Positions 42,688-53,067 of a DNA stretch of 64,000 nt are shown piece by piece; positions within the stretch are counted from its first letter, which is position 1, and every line of letters begins with the position of its first letter. The DNA lies in the NCBI RefSeq assembly GCF_964237555.1, contig NC_091444.1, forward strand, positions 16,150,497 to 16,214,496, in the 5' to 3' direction. Under the pieces are notes generated by a model. The model was not told the origin of the DNA and searched no databases. It saw only the letters and a program-made list of their open reading frames with translations. Position numbers and translations under genes: made by a program. This DNA is from Oryctolagus cuniculus. Its lineage: Eukaryota > Chordata > Mammalia > Lagomorpha > Leporidae.

Positions 42688-43017
42688 AGGGGCAGGTGCT
42701 GTCGTGCAGGGGGTTAAGCCACAGCTTACGAGGCCCACATCCCCTATCAGAGTACTAGTTCGAGTCCTGGCTCTCCACTTCTGATCCAGTTCTCTGCTAA
42801 CATGCCTGGGAAACAGCGAATGATGGGTCAGGTACTTGAATCCCTGCCCCACATGGCAGCCCTGGATGGAGCGCCTGGCTCCTGGCGTCAGCTGGCTCCA
42901 CACTGGCTGTTGCTGGTATTTGGGGAGTAAACCAGCAGACAGAGATCAATCTCTCTCTCTTTCTCTGCCACTCTTCCTTTCAAATAAATAAATGTATCTT
43001 TTTAAAAAAAAAAAAAA
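42688..43017 (+). mobile_element. CSINE, older copy
   Basis: Head 'ggggcaggtgctgtcgtgcag', good B box 'agttcgagtcc', CT tract, (AAAT)n tail and A14. Confidence 0.92.
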
Positions 43018-43020
43018 GGA

Positions 43021-43123
43021 CTAATAATATTAAGAATGATAACATTTATTATGTGCTAATAAAACAGTAATAATAATTAACATTTATTATATATTAGGCA
43101 CTGGGCTAAATACGTTATAGTTT
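43021..43123 (-). mobile_element. MIR fragment
   Basis: 'aataattaacatttattata' and 'tattaggcactgggctaaat' resemble the reversed MIR end. A CSINE was inserted directly downstream. Confidence 0.6.
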
Positions 43124-43135
43124 CACAAGCATTTC

Positions 43136-43454
43136 TTTTTTTTTAAGATTTTATTTATTTATCTGAGAGACAGAGTTACCAATAAAGAGAGGGAGAGACA
43201 GAGAGGCCTTCCATCCGCTGGTTCACTCCCCAAATCGCCACAGTGGCTGAAGCTAGGCCCATCTGAAGCCAGGAGCTTCCAGGCCTCCCACACGGGTGCA
43301 GGGGCCCAAGCACTTGGGCCATCTTCCACTGTTTTCCCAGGCCACAGCAGAGAGCTGGATCAGAAGAGGAGCAGCCAGGACTCGAACCAGCGCTCATATG
43401 GGATGCCAGCGCCAGAGGCGGAAGCTTAGCCCACTATTCCACAGCATCGGCCCC
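43136..43454 (-). mobile_element. CSINE, classic form
   Basis: A perfect 13-bp TSD 'tcacaagcatttc' (43123-43135 and 43455-43467). Good head with 'actcgaaccagcgctcatat'. Confidence 0.97.
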
Positions 43455-43467
43455 TCACAAGCATTTC

Positions 43468-43933
43468 AAACTCAATGTTTCCAAAACTTGTCTTTATCAC
43501 ATTTTGCAAAATAAAAAAAATCTACATAAAATGAACATTGAGATAACTTCCACAGAAAGAGGGTAAGAATGATCCTACATCCTGGTCATCCTTCTGTTCT
43601 TGTTTCATTTGAGCCAATGCATTGAAAAACCAACTGCAGTGTAGTTAAAAGGCCTTGAAAAATGCCCTAAATTCAAGCCACAGTTCTAGAATCATCTATA
43701 TCAGTGCTAGTTGAAGTGCAGATTGCTACGTGACATTCTAGTCCACTCTCCAAAGTACAAAATATATGCAAAGAACTAGCATATTGTTCTTCTACTGCCT
43801 CTTAGGGAAGAATCTCAACTTTTATTTGCCATTAAGAGATGACACACTATGTCTAATATCATGTAATAGATAGCTGACTTCCAGAAAAATCCTCTGAAAG
43901 CAAAAACAGCAACAGCAGTACAAGTTCCATTAT
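43468..43933. other. AT-rich single-copy sequence
   Basis: 466 bases with no named repeat. Confidence 0.4.
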
Positions 43934-43992
43934 TTTTTTAAGGATTTATTTATTTATTTGAAAGGCAGAACAATAGAAGAGACAGAGAGATG
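43934..43992 (-). mobile_element. CSINE tail fragment
   Basis: Only the tail and 'gaaaggcagaacaatagaag' part of a minus-strand copy. It ends abruptly at 'gagagatgg'. Confidence 0.75.
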
Positions 43993-44080
43993 GCTAATTA
44001 TTCATATTCTGGTATCTTGATTCTGGAAGTTCTAATTCTGGTATCTTGATTAATCTTCATCAGTCTTTATCTGTTCTTTC

Positions 44081-44381
44081 TATATATTTTTTGACAGGTA
44101 GAGATATAGATAGTGAGAGAGAGAGACAGAAAGCTCTTCCTTCTGTTGGTTCACCCCCCAAAATGGCTGCTATGGCCAGAACTGCGCCAATAAGAAGCCA
44201 GGAACCAGGTGCTTCTTCCTGGTCTCCCACGTGGGTGCAGGGGCCCATCCTCCACTGCCCTCCTGGGCCACAGCAGAGAGTTGGACTGGAAGAGGGGCAA
44301 CCGGGACTAGAACCCGGCACCCAGATGGGATGCCGGTGCTGCAGGCGAAGGATTAACCTAGTGAGCCACGGCGCCAGCCCC
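44081..44381 (-). mobile_element. CSINE, young form
   Basis: A perfect TSD 'tatctgttctttc' (44068-44080 and 44382-44394). The core lacks about 17 bases near 'gggcccatcctccactgcc'. Confidence 0.97.
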
Positions 44382-44605
44382 TATCTGTTCTTTCAATATG
44401 AAATTTTGGCAATAGCACTAGTGGAAGCAGACACTGCACATTACCTGCCTACGTCACAAGAGCAGGAGTACCCCACTGAGCTTTCTGCACTGATGGAAAT
44501 GTTGGGTGCCGTCCCTAAGAGCAGACACCAACCACCAAAGGCTGGTAAGCACTGGAAATGTGATTAGTGCTTCTGAGAAATAACCCAAGTTTAATTAATT
44601 TAATT

Positions 44606-44922
44606 TTTTTTTTTTTGACAGGCAGAGTGGACAGTGAGAGAGAGAGACAGAGAGAAAGGTCTTCCTTTGCCGTTGGTTCACCCTCCAATGGCCACCGCGG
44701 CTAGAGCACTGCACTGATCCGATGGCAGGAGCCAGGTGCTTCTCCTGGTCTCCCATGGGGTGCAGGGCCCAAGCACTTGGGCCATCCTCCACTGCACTCC
44801 CGGGCAGAGAGCTGGCCTGGAAGAGGGGCAACCGGGACAGAATCCGGCGCCCCAACCAGGACTAGAACCCGGTGTGCCGGCACCGCAGGCAGAGGATTAG
44901 CCTAGTGAGCCGCAGCGCCGGC
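44606..44922 (-). mobile_element. CSINE, young form
   Basis: Tail T12, 'gacaggcagagtggacagtg', and head end 'gccgcagcgccggcc'. A small deletion lies at 'cactcccgggcagagagctgg'. Confidence 0.95.
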
Positions 44923-45699
44923 CTAGACACATGGTCATTACAGTAAACACTGCAAATCCAGCCACCTTTGTCCTTACGTCACTACAGACCTAAGATCTGG
45001 CCAGGCGAATATAAGTGAAGTTAGGATTAGGTGTGTAACACCCATGGTGAAAGCTTGCTCGTTCACCCTAAGCTTTCCTCTGTGTAGAGCGTGGCCGTGA
45101 CTACTGGAACTACAGCAGGTATCTTGGACCCTGTGGTCAAGGCACAGATTGAGAGAACCAAGACCCCTGAATCTCTGCCATTCACTGAGCTGCCATGCCA
45201 CACCTTACAGTTGGGTTAGAGAAAAACACACTCCTGTCTGGTTTAAGCCACCACCATCATGTTGGGTTCCTGTCGCTCATAGTTGAACCAAATCCCAGCT
45301 TGCGCATAAATTATATTTGACTCCAAAGAGACTGGTGCACCTCTCAGGAGCTTATCATCAGAAGGGACTATACTAGTGCTTCGGATTCAGATGTCTGTGT
45401 AAAAAACCTGCAGGGAAGAAATCGGAAGGGCTGCCTCCTATCCTTCACGTTCCCCCTGGGAGGCACCAAAACGGAGTCCTATCAGGTAGGTTGTAAAGCA
45501 AAGCAAAGCTGGTGTCTGCTTCACAGAAAGGCAGTTCTTCCGGGACTCCAAACCCGCCCGAAGGCAACGTGAGGACTCTGTCCTGCAGCAAAGCCCAAGG
45601 AGCGGGAAGCAGGTGGCTCCAACACTAGACACCTGTCTCTCAGGATGCTGCTGCCCCACAGGCTCCTCCTCCTCCCTGCCAGGGGAAGCAACTACTCTG
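44923..45699. other. mostly single-copy; possible old LTR at 45090-45290
   Basis: 'ctggtttaagccaccaccatc' and 'gttgggttcctgtcgctcat' resemble the end of an ancient LTR of MaLR style. The rest is unrecognised. Confidence 0.35.
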
Positions 45700-45890
45700 G
45701 GAGCTCACGGCCAGCCTGGCCCACAGGGACAGGACACAGTGCACGTGGCACTCCAGGATGCCTTTTTCTGCCATCTCCTCCCGGGCTCTGAGGTGCATCA
45801 AGGGAGGGACCAGGTCTGGGGTCTTCCACGAAGCAGCCTCAGCTGAAAGCAGTGCCTGCTCACGGCAGGAACTCATGACAGCTCTCACAT
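45700..45890 (+). mobile_element. L2 3'-end fragment
   Basis: 'agggagggaccaggtctggg' and 'agcagtgcctgctcacggca' correspond to L2 'gagggcagggac ... agtgcctggcacatag'. Weak. Confidence 0.4.
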
Positions 45891-46024
45891 TTGACTCACG
45901 TACCCATGAATCTCAGTTCCCTAATGGATGACTTACGGCAGTGGGATTATATGTCTTATCACCTGTTTTTTTTTTCTCTTTTATGATATTATAATATGCT
46001 TCTTACAATATTAAAATTGGAATC

Positions 46025-46305
46025 TGGGACTCACTTGTGTAATACAGGATTGATTCCAGAACTTTCTGCAGATACCAAATGGTGCCGTATTTGCATGTGT
46101 TGCACATTCTCCCTATACCTGAACTCTTACTTACAATACCTAATACAATGTAAATGCTATTGTACACAGTTGTGAGGTTGTATTATTCAGGGAATAACGA
46201 GAAGGAAAAAAAGTTACCATATTCCATACAGGTGCAATTTTTTTTTCAAATGTTTCCAATCCTTGTTTGGTTGAAATCTTGGATGCAGAAGGCACAGGTA
46301 AGAAG
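46025..46305. mobile_element. Tigger-type DNA transposon remnant
   Basis: 'tgattccagaactttctgca', 'gataccaaatggtgccgtat', 'acaatacctaatacaatgta', 'aatgctattgtacacagttg' and 'ggttgaaatcttggatgcag' match a mammalian pogo/Tigger non-autonomous element. The outer terminal repeats are lost. A second copy is at 55821. Confidence 0.8.
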
Positions 46306-46394
46306 TCTTGCCCGTATTCTGCTGGGCAAAGCAAACACTGTGATGCGGAGGCAACACTGTTTCCTTGGAGTACTCAGCAACTGCTCCTTTCTAG

Positions 46395-46545
46395 GAACCG
46401 CTACTTTTCTAGGCACTGACCCGAGTATAACAGAGGGCACAGAGGTTCGGGACCAAGCCCTTCTAGTACAGGAGGAAAGACACGCACAACTAGTGCAACA
46501 CTGCAACAGGGCAGAGGCGACCCGGGCTAGCAAGGAGAGGAGCCC
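46395..46545 (-). mobile_element. L2 fragment
   Basis: 'ttctaggcactgacccgagt' and 'accaagcccttctagtacag' read as reversed L2. Confidence 0.45.
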
Positions 46546-46684
46546 CTTTTAGCTACAATATCGGTGTCTCGGGACATTCCACTTCCAATGATCACTTATT
46601 TCTGATTAACAGCCTGCTAACTTGCCAAAATCTCACACTGAATTGGGAAAATCCCTAGAAAATCAGGATTTATGTCTTATCTGA

Positions 46685-46770
46685 TGTAGTATCTCCAGTG
46701 TCCAGTATAAGGACTTAGAATAAGCACTCAATAAACATTTGTTAAATAAATGAATGAATGAACTACAAGT
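46685..46770 (+). mobile_element. L2 terminus
   Basis: 'agcactcaataaacatttgt' and '(GAAT)n' at the end are the classic L2/MIR 3' terminus. The preceding 'tatctccagtgtccagtata' supports L2. Confidence 0.7.
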
Positions 46771-47202
46771 GACAGAAAATTTGGATCAAATCTTGGCCTC
46801 CCATCTTTCTTATACATTCCTGGATGGGCCCCTAAAGGGAGACCAAAAAAGGCCATGACAACCTGTTAGAATCTAGAAATTCCATCACAAACACCAACTC
46901 CAGTTTGAAAACAGCAAACAAGGCAGTGCCCTAAGAACTGTTTATGAATGGATATTTCAGAAAGACTTACATAGCAGGAAAATGTTCCATTGAGCGTTCC
47001 TCTGTGACAGCCAGCTAGCTGAAAAGTTCAAGTAGGGCTGGCTCCTCTGGTCCACAGGGATAAATGTCCCTGGCTTTGCAGCCACAGTACCTACACGGTA
47101 GCGGCCATCAGAACTTCCCATCAGCAGGTGGAAACTAGGGAGTCTGAATGGGAGGTGAGACTGGCCCACCTGATAGAAACGCTGGGTGAATTAAGAATAA
47201 AG
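46771..47202. other. single-copy sequence
   Basis: 432 bases with no recognised repeat or exon. Confidence 0.4.
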
Positions 47203-47497
47203 CAGGGTGACACAGTGGTTAAATCACAGCTCGGCTGCCCATGACCCACTTCAGAGTAACTGGTTTGAGTCCCAGCTGCTCCACTTCTGACCCGGTTTCC
47301 TGCTAATGAACACGCGGGGAGGCAGCAGGTGATGGCTCAAGTACTGGGGTCCCTGCCCCTCCTGTGGGAGAGTCCGATTGTGTTTCCAGGCTCCTGGTGT
47401 TGGCCTGGCTCAGCGCCTCCTGTTGCAGGCATTTGGGGAGTGAGCCAGCACGTGGATGATATCTCTCTCTCTCTCTCTCTGCCTTTCAAATAAAATG
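47203..47497 (+). mobile_element. CSINE, divergent old form
   Basis: Head 'gcagggtgacacagtggtta', then 'ggaggcagcaggtgatggct' and 'gcatttggggagtgagccag'. CT tract and short tail. A young CSINE landed on its tail. Confidence 0.88.
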
Positions 47498-47507
47498 AAA
47501 ATATATT

Positions 47508-47840
47508 GGCTGGCACCGCGGCTCACTAGGCTAATCCTCCGCCTTGCGGCGCCGGCACACCGGGTTCTAGTCCCGGTCGGGGCGCCGGATTGTGTCCTGG
47601 TTGCCCCTCTTCCAGGCCAGCTCTCTGCTGTGGCCAGGGAGTGCAGTGGAGGGTGGCCCAAGTGCTTGGGCCCTGCACCCCATGGGAGACCAGGAGAAGT
47701 ACCTGGCTCCTGCCATCAGATCAGCGCGGTGCGCCGGCCGCAGCACACCAGCCATGGCAGCCATTGGAGGGTGAACCAACAGCAAAGGAAGACGTTTCTC
47801 TCTGTCTCTCTCTCTCTCACTGTCCACTCTGCCTGTCAAA
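47508..47840 (+). mobile_element. CSINE, young form
   Basis: TSD 'aaaatatatt' (47498-47507 and 47841-47850). Contains an extra 'cacaccagccatggcagcc' duplication-like insert before 'attggagggtgaacc'. Confidence 0.97.
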
Positions 47841-47850
47841 AAAATATATT

Positions 47851-48195
47851 AAGAAAGAAAGAACAGGAAAAAATGTTAAAAAAAAATTAAAGCAAGGAAA
47901 AAAAAGAGCAGTGGTAGCAGCTAAGTCAGTATCTTTCAGTGTCAGTAGACTTTGAGCCTCTTAAGGAACCAATTGTATCAGATCTTGGCTAATCAAATGT
48001 TAATTAATGTAAGTTACACTGTTCATTTTGCACGTGTGTCGGTATTCTGTCCTCAGTCAGACTTCTAGATCTTCTAACTCTTTTACTTGAAAATCAAAGG
48101 GAGAGTGACGATTCAATGGAGGAGTTAGGAGACCAGGGTGGCGCTCCTGGCCCTCCCCTCACCGCTCCCTGTGATATAAGAATCCACAAACCTAG
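47851..48195. other. single-copy sequence
   Basis: 345 bases. A-rich start, otherwise unremarkable. Confidence 0.4.
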
Positions 48196-48529
48196 AGGCC
48201 GGCACTGTGGTGCAGTGGGTTAACGCCCTGACATGTGGGCGCCGGTTCGGGACCTGGCTGCTCCACTTCCGATCCAGCTCTCCGCTATGGTCTGGGAAGG
48301 CAGAAGAAGATGGCCCAAGTCCTTGGGCCCCTGCACCCATGTGGGAGACCCAGAGGAAGCTCCTGGCTCCTGGCTCCTGGCTCCTGGCTTCAGATTGGTG
48401 CAGCTCCAGCCATTGCGACCAACTGGGGAGTGAACCAGTGGATGGAAGACCTCTCTCTCTCTGCCTATCCTTCTCTCTGTGTAACTATAACTTTCAAATA
48501 AATAAGTCATTCATAAATGAATAAATAAA
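48196..48529 (+). mobile_element. CSINE, classic, triplicated core unit
   Basis: The head is shortened ('ggttaacgccctgacatgtg'). The 7-base unit 'ctcctgg' recurs with 'ct' spacing as a short tandem at 48360-48388. TSD is unclear. Confidence 0.94.
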
Positions 48530-48542
48530 GTGAACCTTCTTA

Positions 48543-48859
48543 GGCTCAGTGTTGTGGCATAGCAGGCTAAGCTGATGCATGCAACGCTGGCATCCCATAT
48601 GAGCGCTGGTTCAAGTCCTGGCTGCTCCATCTCCAATCCAGCTCCCTGCGTATATGCCTGGGAATGCTTTAGAAGATGATCCAACTACTTGGGCCCCTGC
48701 CAGTTACCTAGGTAACCTGGATGGGGTTTCTGGTCCCTGGCTTCAGACTGGCCCTGCCCTAACCATCGTGGCCATTTAGAGAATGAACCAGCAGATGGAA
48801 GATCTCTCCTCTCTCTCTGTCACTCTACCTTTCAAATAAATAAAATAAATCTTAAAACT
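48543..48859 (+). mobile_element. CSINE, classic form
   Basis: Head 'ggctcagtgttgtggcatag', core with 'ccagttacctaggtaacctg', tail '(AAAT)n'. 'ccttctta' before and 'ccttcttg' after suggest the TSD. Confidence 0.92.
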
Positions 48860-48868
48860 AAGTCCTTC

Positions 48869-48992
48869 TTGAATGGGACTGGGAAGGGGGGGTGGGAGTG
48901 TGGGTGGGAGGTGGGTATGGAGGGAAGAATAACTATATTCCTAAAGTTGTATTTATGAAATATGTATCCCTTAAAAATTAATTAACAAAAAA
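48869..48992 (+). mobile_element. L1 3' terminus (rabbit type)
   Basis: 'gggtgggagtgtgggtggga', 'agggaagaataactatattc' and 'aaagttgtatttatgaaata' match the end of the L1 at 38153-39407. It is heavily 5' truncated to about 120 bases. Confidence 0.85.
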
Positions 48993-49004
48993 ATCCTTAA
49001 CGCA

Positions 49005-49140
49005 TTTTAAATCTTGAAAGGTAGGTACTATTCTCATATTATTGATGAGGAGACTGGGTAGGACTTTGCCCAAGGTTAGACAGCTTTAAGTGACAAGTTC
49101 ATATTTAAACTTCGGTCAGTGGGACTCAGAAGGCTGTATT
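49005..49140 (-). mobile_element. MIR fragment
   Basis: 'ggtaggtactattctcatat', 'gatgaggagactgggtagga' and 'tttgcccaaggttagacagc' are reversed MIR in order. Confidence 0.75.
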
Positions 49141-49255
49141 CATTCCGTAACTGGACATCACAGCAAAAGTCGTGCTGCACCAGTGTCCTCCAGCATCCAG
49201 GCACATGCTAGGGTGGGTTTACAAGAGCAGGCATGACATCACCATTCTTTTTCTT

Positions 49256-49574
49256 TTTTCTTTTTTTTAGGATTTTATTTATTTATTTGAGAGGTAGAGT
49301 TACAGACAAAGAGAGGGAGAGAGAGAGAGATGTCTTCCATCTGCTGGTTCATTCCCCAAATGGCCGCAATGGCAAGAGCTGGGCCAATTGGGAGCCAGGA
49401 GCCAGGAGCTTCTTCCAAATCTTTTGGCCAAGGGCCCAAGCACTTGGCCCCGGCTTTCCCAGGCCATAGCAGAGAGCTGGATAGGAAGAGGAGCAGCTGG
49501 GACTCGAACTGGTGCCCATGTGGGATTCCAGCACTCAGGCAGAGGCTTAGCCTATGACGCACCGCAACAGCCAC
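49256..49574 (-). mobile_element. CSINE, classic form
   Basis: T-rich tail, core with about 25 bases lost around 'ttttggccaagggcccaag', and a head end decayed to 'cgcaacagcc'. Confidence 0.92.
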
Positions 49575-49761
49575 AGATGTCCACTGTTCTACCACCAGCC
49601 TTTGCTACCTCAACCAGCCCCCATCCCACCCCTGGGCCGGGGGAGGACCACACTCACCCTGTCTGCACTCTCCTCTTGCTCGGGCCATTCAGGTCAGGAT
49701 TCCCTTGAGCCATTCACCCTGAATCAACTCAGGCTCTTCAATCCCAGGGTGATTCCACCTA

Positions 49762-49945
49762 CGGGCTGGGCATTGGGCCTTGTGGTTAAGATATTGGCTA
49801 GGATGCCCCTGCCTCATATCGGAGGATCCAGGTTCCATAACTGGCTCCAGCTCCTGACTCCAGCTTCCCGTTAATGCAAACCCTGGGGAGGAAAGAGTGA
49901 TGCATCGCTCCAGTACTCAGACTGCCTGCCACCCACACAAGTGTC
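49762..49945 (+). mobile_element. CSINE, divergent old form, 3' truncated
   Basis: Clear old-form head 'gggctgggcattgggccttg' and 'gatgcccctgcctcatatcg'. It fades after 'ctgcctgccacccacac'. No CT tract or tail. Confidence 0.8.
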
Positions 49946-50658
49946 ACACAGCTGTCACTTCTGCTCCCGTTGCATTGGCCAAGAATTTATGCACCCATGG
50001 CCAACTTCCAGGGGGCAGGGGAATCTCCTGTGTGCATGGAGATGTTCAGAAACAGCAAACACCCATGTTACTTTAGGGCGAATGAAGACTCAATCCAGAG
50101 CAGACAGGTGCAACCTGACACTCTTCACTACCACGGGGGTGGGGGGAGGGCAGCACTGAGAAGAGGCAGGGCTTGGTTTGGGTGCCTGTTCAGGTCCTAA
50201 CTGGTGTGCATCTCCCATGCATCAGGCTATTGTGCCGCGTGGGGTTTCCTCACACAAAGGGGAGACCAGTAAAGCTCAGCCCAATGTTTAGTGTGGATCA
50301 AATTGGTATGACTTGAAGGAAAGACTTAGAACCTACCGAATTATCTAAAAGGATTCGGGATGGACTTCTGTTTACAGAGGTAGAAATCTGGACACGAACC
50401 AGACAGAAACCTGATCCCATCGACAAGTCCTCTGGCTGCTCCCTAAGGGCGAGAGTGAGAGCCACGGGCTGTGAGAAGGGCTGCACTGCAAGCTGTCTGC
50501 TTCCACTCGGCACAGCTCCCCACACCGGGCACGCCCACGCCCAGCGGAAATAGCTTAGGGTTTGCTAATTGAAACAGTCAGCGTCTATCTCCATTACCTG
50601 TCACCCTCAGGAGCCAGCAGCTCCTTGTCTGAGTCACTTACTGCTATTTCCAACCAGC
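49946..50658. other. single-copy sequence
   Basis: 713 bases, GC-moderate, with no named repeat. Confidence 0.4.
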
Positions 50659-50673
50659 AAGAGCTTTATTGCT

Positions 50674-50998
50674 GGGGCCAGCGCTGTGGTGCAGTAGGTT
50701 AAGCCTCCGCGAATGGCACCAGCATCCCGTATGGGCGCCAGTTCAAGTCCCGCCTGCTCCACTTCTGATCCAGCTCTGTTATGGCCTGGGAGAGCACTGG
50801 AAGCTGGCTCAAGTGCTTGGGCCCCTGCATCCATGTGGGAGACCTGGAAGAAGCTCCTGGCTCCTGGCTTTGGATCAGCCCAGCTCTGGCTGCTGCGGCC
50901 ATTTGGGGAGCAAACCAGCAGATGGAAGACCTCTCTCTCTGTCTCTCCTTCTCTCTGTCTATAACTCTGCCTCCCAAATAAATAAATAAATCTTTAGA
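50674..50998 (+). mobile_element. CSINE, classic form
   Basis: TSD 'aagagctttattgct' (50659-50673) and 'aagagctgtatggct' (50999-51013). Full-length copy with a good core. Confidence 0.95.
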
Positions 50999-51028
50999 AA
51001 GAGCTGTATGGCTAATAAAACATATGCT

Positions 51029-51216
51029 GGGGCCAGAGAGAGGATGCTTAATGAGTACAGGGTGCTGTCACTCACGGCGGGAGAGCTGCACTGTGCTCCT
51101 GACTCCCCACTCTGACGTTGGCTCAGCACCACGGCAGGCATCTTGGGAATGAACCAGCAGATGGGAACACTCTTTCTCTTCATCTCTATCTCTCTACCCC
51201 TCAAATAAAAATATGT
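51029..51216 (+). mobile_element. CSINE, strongly degraded
   Basis: 'ggggccagagagaggatgct' and 'aatgaaccagcagatgggaa' with 'cctcaaataaaaa' at the end. Much of the core is missing. Confidence 0.6.
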
Positions 51217-51270
51217 GCATATATATTATATAAAAATTACACACACACACATATACATACACACATTCTG
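51217..51270 (+). repeat. AT/AC-rich microsatellite
   Basis: Mixed 'atatat' and 'acacacac' runs growing from the tail of the previous SINE. Confidence 0.75.
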
Positions 51271-52469
51271 GGAAGATCTGATTTCTTCTCTCTAACGTGC
51301 AGCTGGGAGGATTAACTGGGAATCGTGAAATGTCCACGCCACGATGATCAATTAGAAGAAGAGGGGGATAAAGAATACTTCAGTTTGCTCTCTCGTCTTC
51401 CACAGTTTGACCCTGTGAAAATCTGCCTCCGGAGCACCACCTACAGAGCCAGAGCTTCAGGGCTGGTGCGCGGTGCCCTGGCCTTTGACAGACGTCCTAG
51501 CGGGAATAAATCTCTAACTCCTAAAATACGCACTATGGCCGATGGGTGGCGAACACCTGGGAACAGACAGCGCTTTGTGCCCGCCTTGAGCATGAAGTCA
51601 TGTTTTGTCACTCTAATACCAACCAGGCAGCTAGAGGGGCTCTAACTTAGTGATACATCGACTCATAGGAGCAGAGAAGTACTTGCAAACCTCAGACTCA
51701 CATGTGCTTACATTGTTAATTAGATCAACAAACGCCGGTACGACTGTGTGCGAGGCCCTGTGGATTGATGCTTGCAAAGAACTACAGGTCACAGACGTTT
51801 CCCCTGAACACTTAAAAGTAGCGCTGTCTTTCTGGAGGGATTCAACGTTAAATACACAAGAGCCTCTAACAGTACACAACAACGACAAACTCTACAATGA
51901 ATCATTAGAGGAGAAGCCCGTGCAAGACATGGATCCAAACAGCAAAGACACAGATGAGATGGTTTCACCGGAAGCAGCTCCTGTGCTTGTCAATCAATGA
52001 CTTGATGCTGGAAGCAAGTTCCCGGGAACTGCCTTGCGACTCCGGAGCGGGACCGGGACACTCTGGCTTTTGCTGACTCTGGATCCTGCCGACCCTCCCA
52101 CTTCGTCTCCCTGTGTTTCCGTCTCTTGATCTGAAAATTGGGGCCAGTAGGTGAAACCAGCTTAGAGACGGATCCAGAAAAATAATTCACCTGCCAGAAA
52201 GGTCAGAAAAGGCTTTTCTAACATTAAAGGACAAAAACGTACACCACGGCGTGGGTTCAAGTGATTCCAAATAGCACTTGGAAATTAAATTCTACGAAAA
52301 AGCAAAGCAAAAAGGAAGAACTATGGAAGACCCCAAATGAGCTCATGTGTTACTGACAGTATACTGCAAGTAAAGCCAGTTTTGTTGCCCCAATGGGTTA
52401 GTCCCTTTATTTTGAAATAAAGATTTTAAGTTATTTTAAATGAAATGATTTTAAATGAAAGACTTTAAA
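51271..52469. other. single-copy sequence
   Basis: 1.2 kb free of young repeats. An acceptor-like 'ctctcgtcttccacag' ends at 51408. 51720-51790 may be a worn L2 end. Two plus frames (106 and 116 codons) follow with no recognisable protein. Confidence 0.4.
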
Positions 52470-53067
52470 TTATTTGCTTAAGAGACAGAGAAAGACAGCT
52501 CCCACCCACTGGTTCAGTCTCGGAATGTCCACAACAGGTGGGGCCAGCTCAGGGTGAAGCCAGGAGTCAGGAACTCAATCCAGGTCTCCCAGGAGGGTGC
52601 ATATTGGCAGGAAGCGGGACTAGGGAGCAGAGCTGGGCCTCAAATCAGGTACCTCCACATGGGGTGGATGTCCCAACTCATGTCTTCTTCTTCTTCTTCT
52701 TCTTTTTTTTTTTTTTTTTTTTGACAGGCAGAGTTAGACAGTAAGAGAGAGAGAGAAAGAGAAAGGTCTTCCTTCCGTTGGTTCACCCCCAAAAAAGGGC
52801 ACTACCGCCTGCGCACTGCACAGATCCGAAGCCAGGAGCCAGGTGCTTCCTCTTGGTCTCCCATGTGGGTGCAGGGCCCAAGCATTGGAGCCATCCTCCA
52901 CTGCCTTCCCAGGCCACAGCAGAGAGCTGGCCTGGAAGAGGGACATAATCCGGCGCCCCGACCAGGACTAGAACCTGGGGTGCTGGCACCGCAGGCAGAG
53001 GATTAGCCTAGTGAGCTGCAGCGCTGGCCTCCAACTCGTATCTTAACCACCAGACCGAACACTTGCC
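52470..53067 (-). mobile_element. old CSINE split by a young CSINE
   Basis: Tail, core and part of the head at 52470-52686 ('cccactggttcagtctcgga', 'atattggcaggaagcgggac'). The head resumes at 53031 with 'ccaactcgtatcttaaccac'. Confidence 0.85.
52687..53030 (-). mobile_element. CSINE, young form, nested
   Basis: TSD 'ccaactcatgtctt' (52673-52686) and 'ccaactcgtatctt' (53031-53044). The poly-T start is mixed with (TTC)n. Head with 'gcgctggcct'. Confidence 0.95.

Noticed and set aside
44005..44052. direct repeat of 'attctggtatcttgatt'
   Set aside because: Two copies 29-30 bases apart. A small local duplication with no sign of function.
51650..52000. 116-codon plus frame as a gene
   Set aside because: No known protein resemblance. 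Its start overlaps a possible L2 end and there is no splice partner, so it is kept only as a weak finding.
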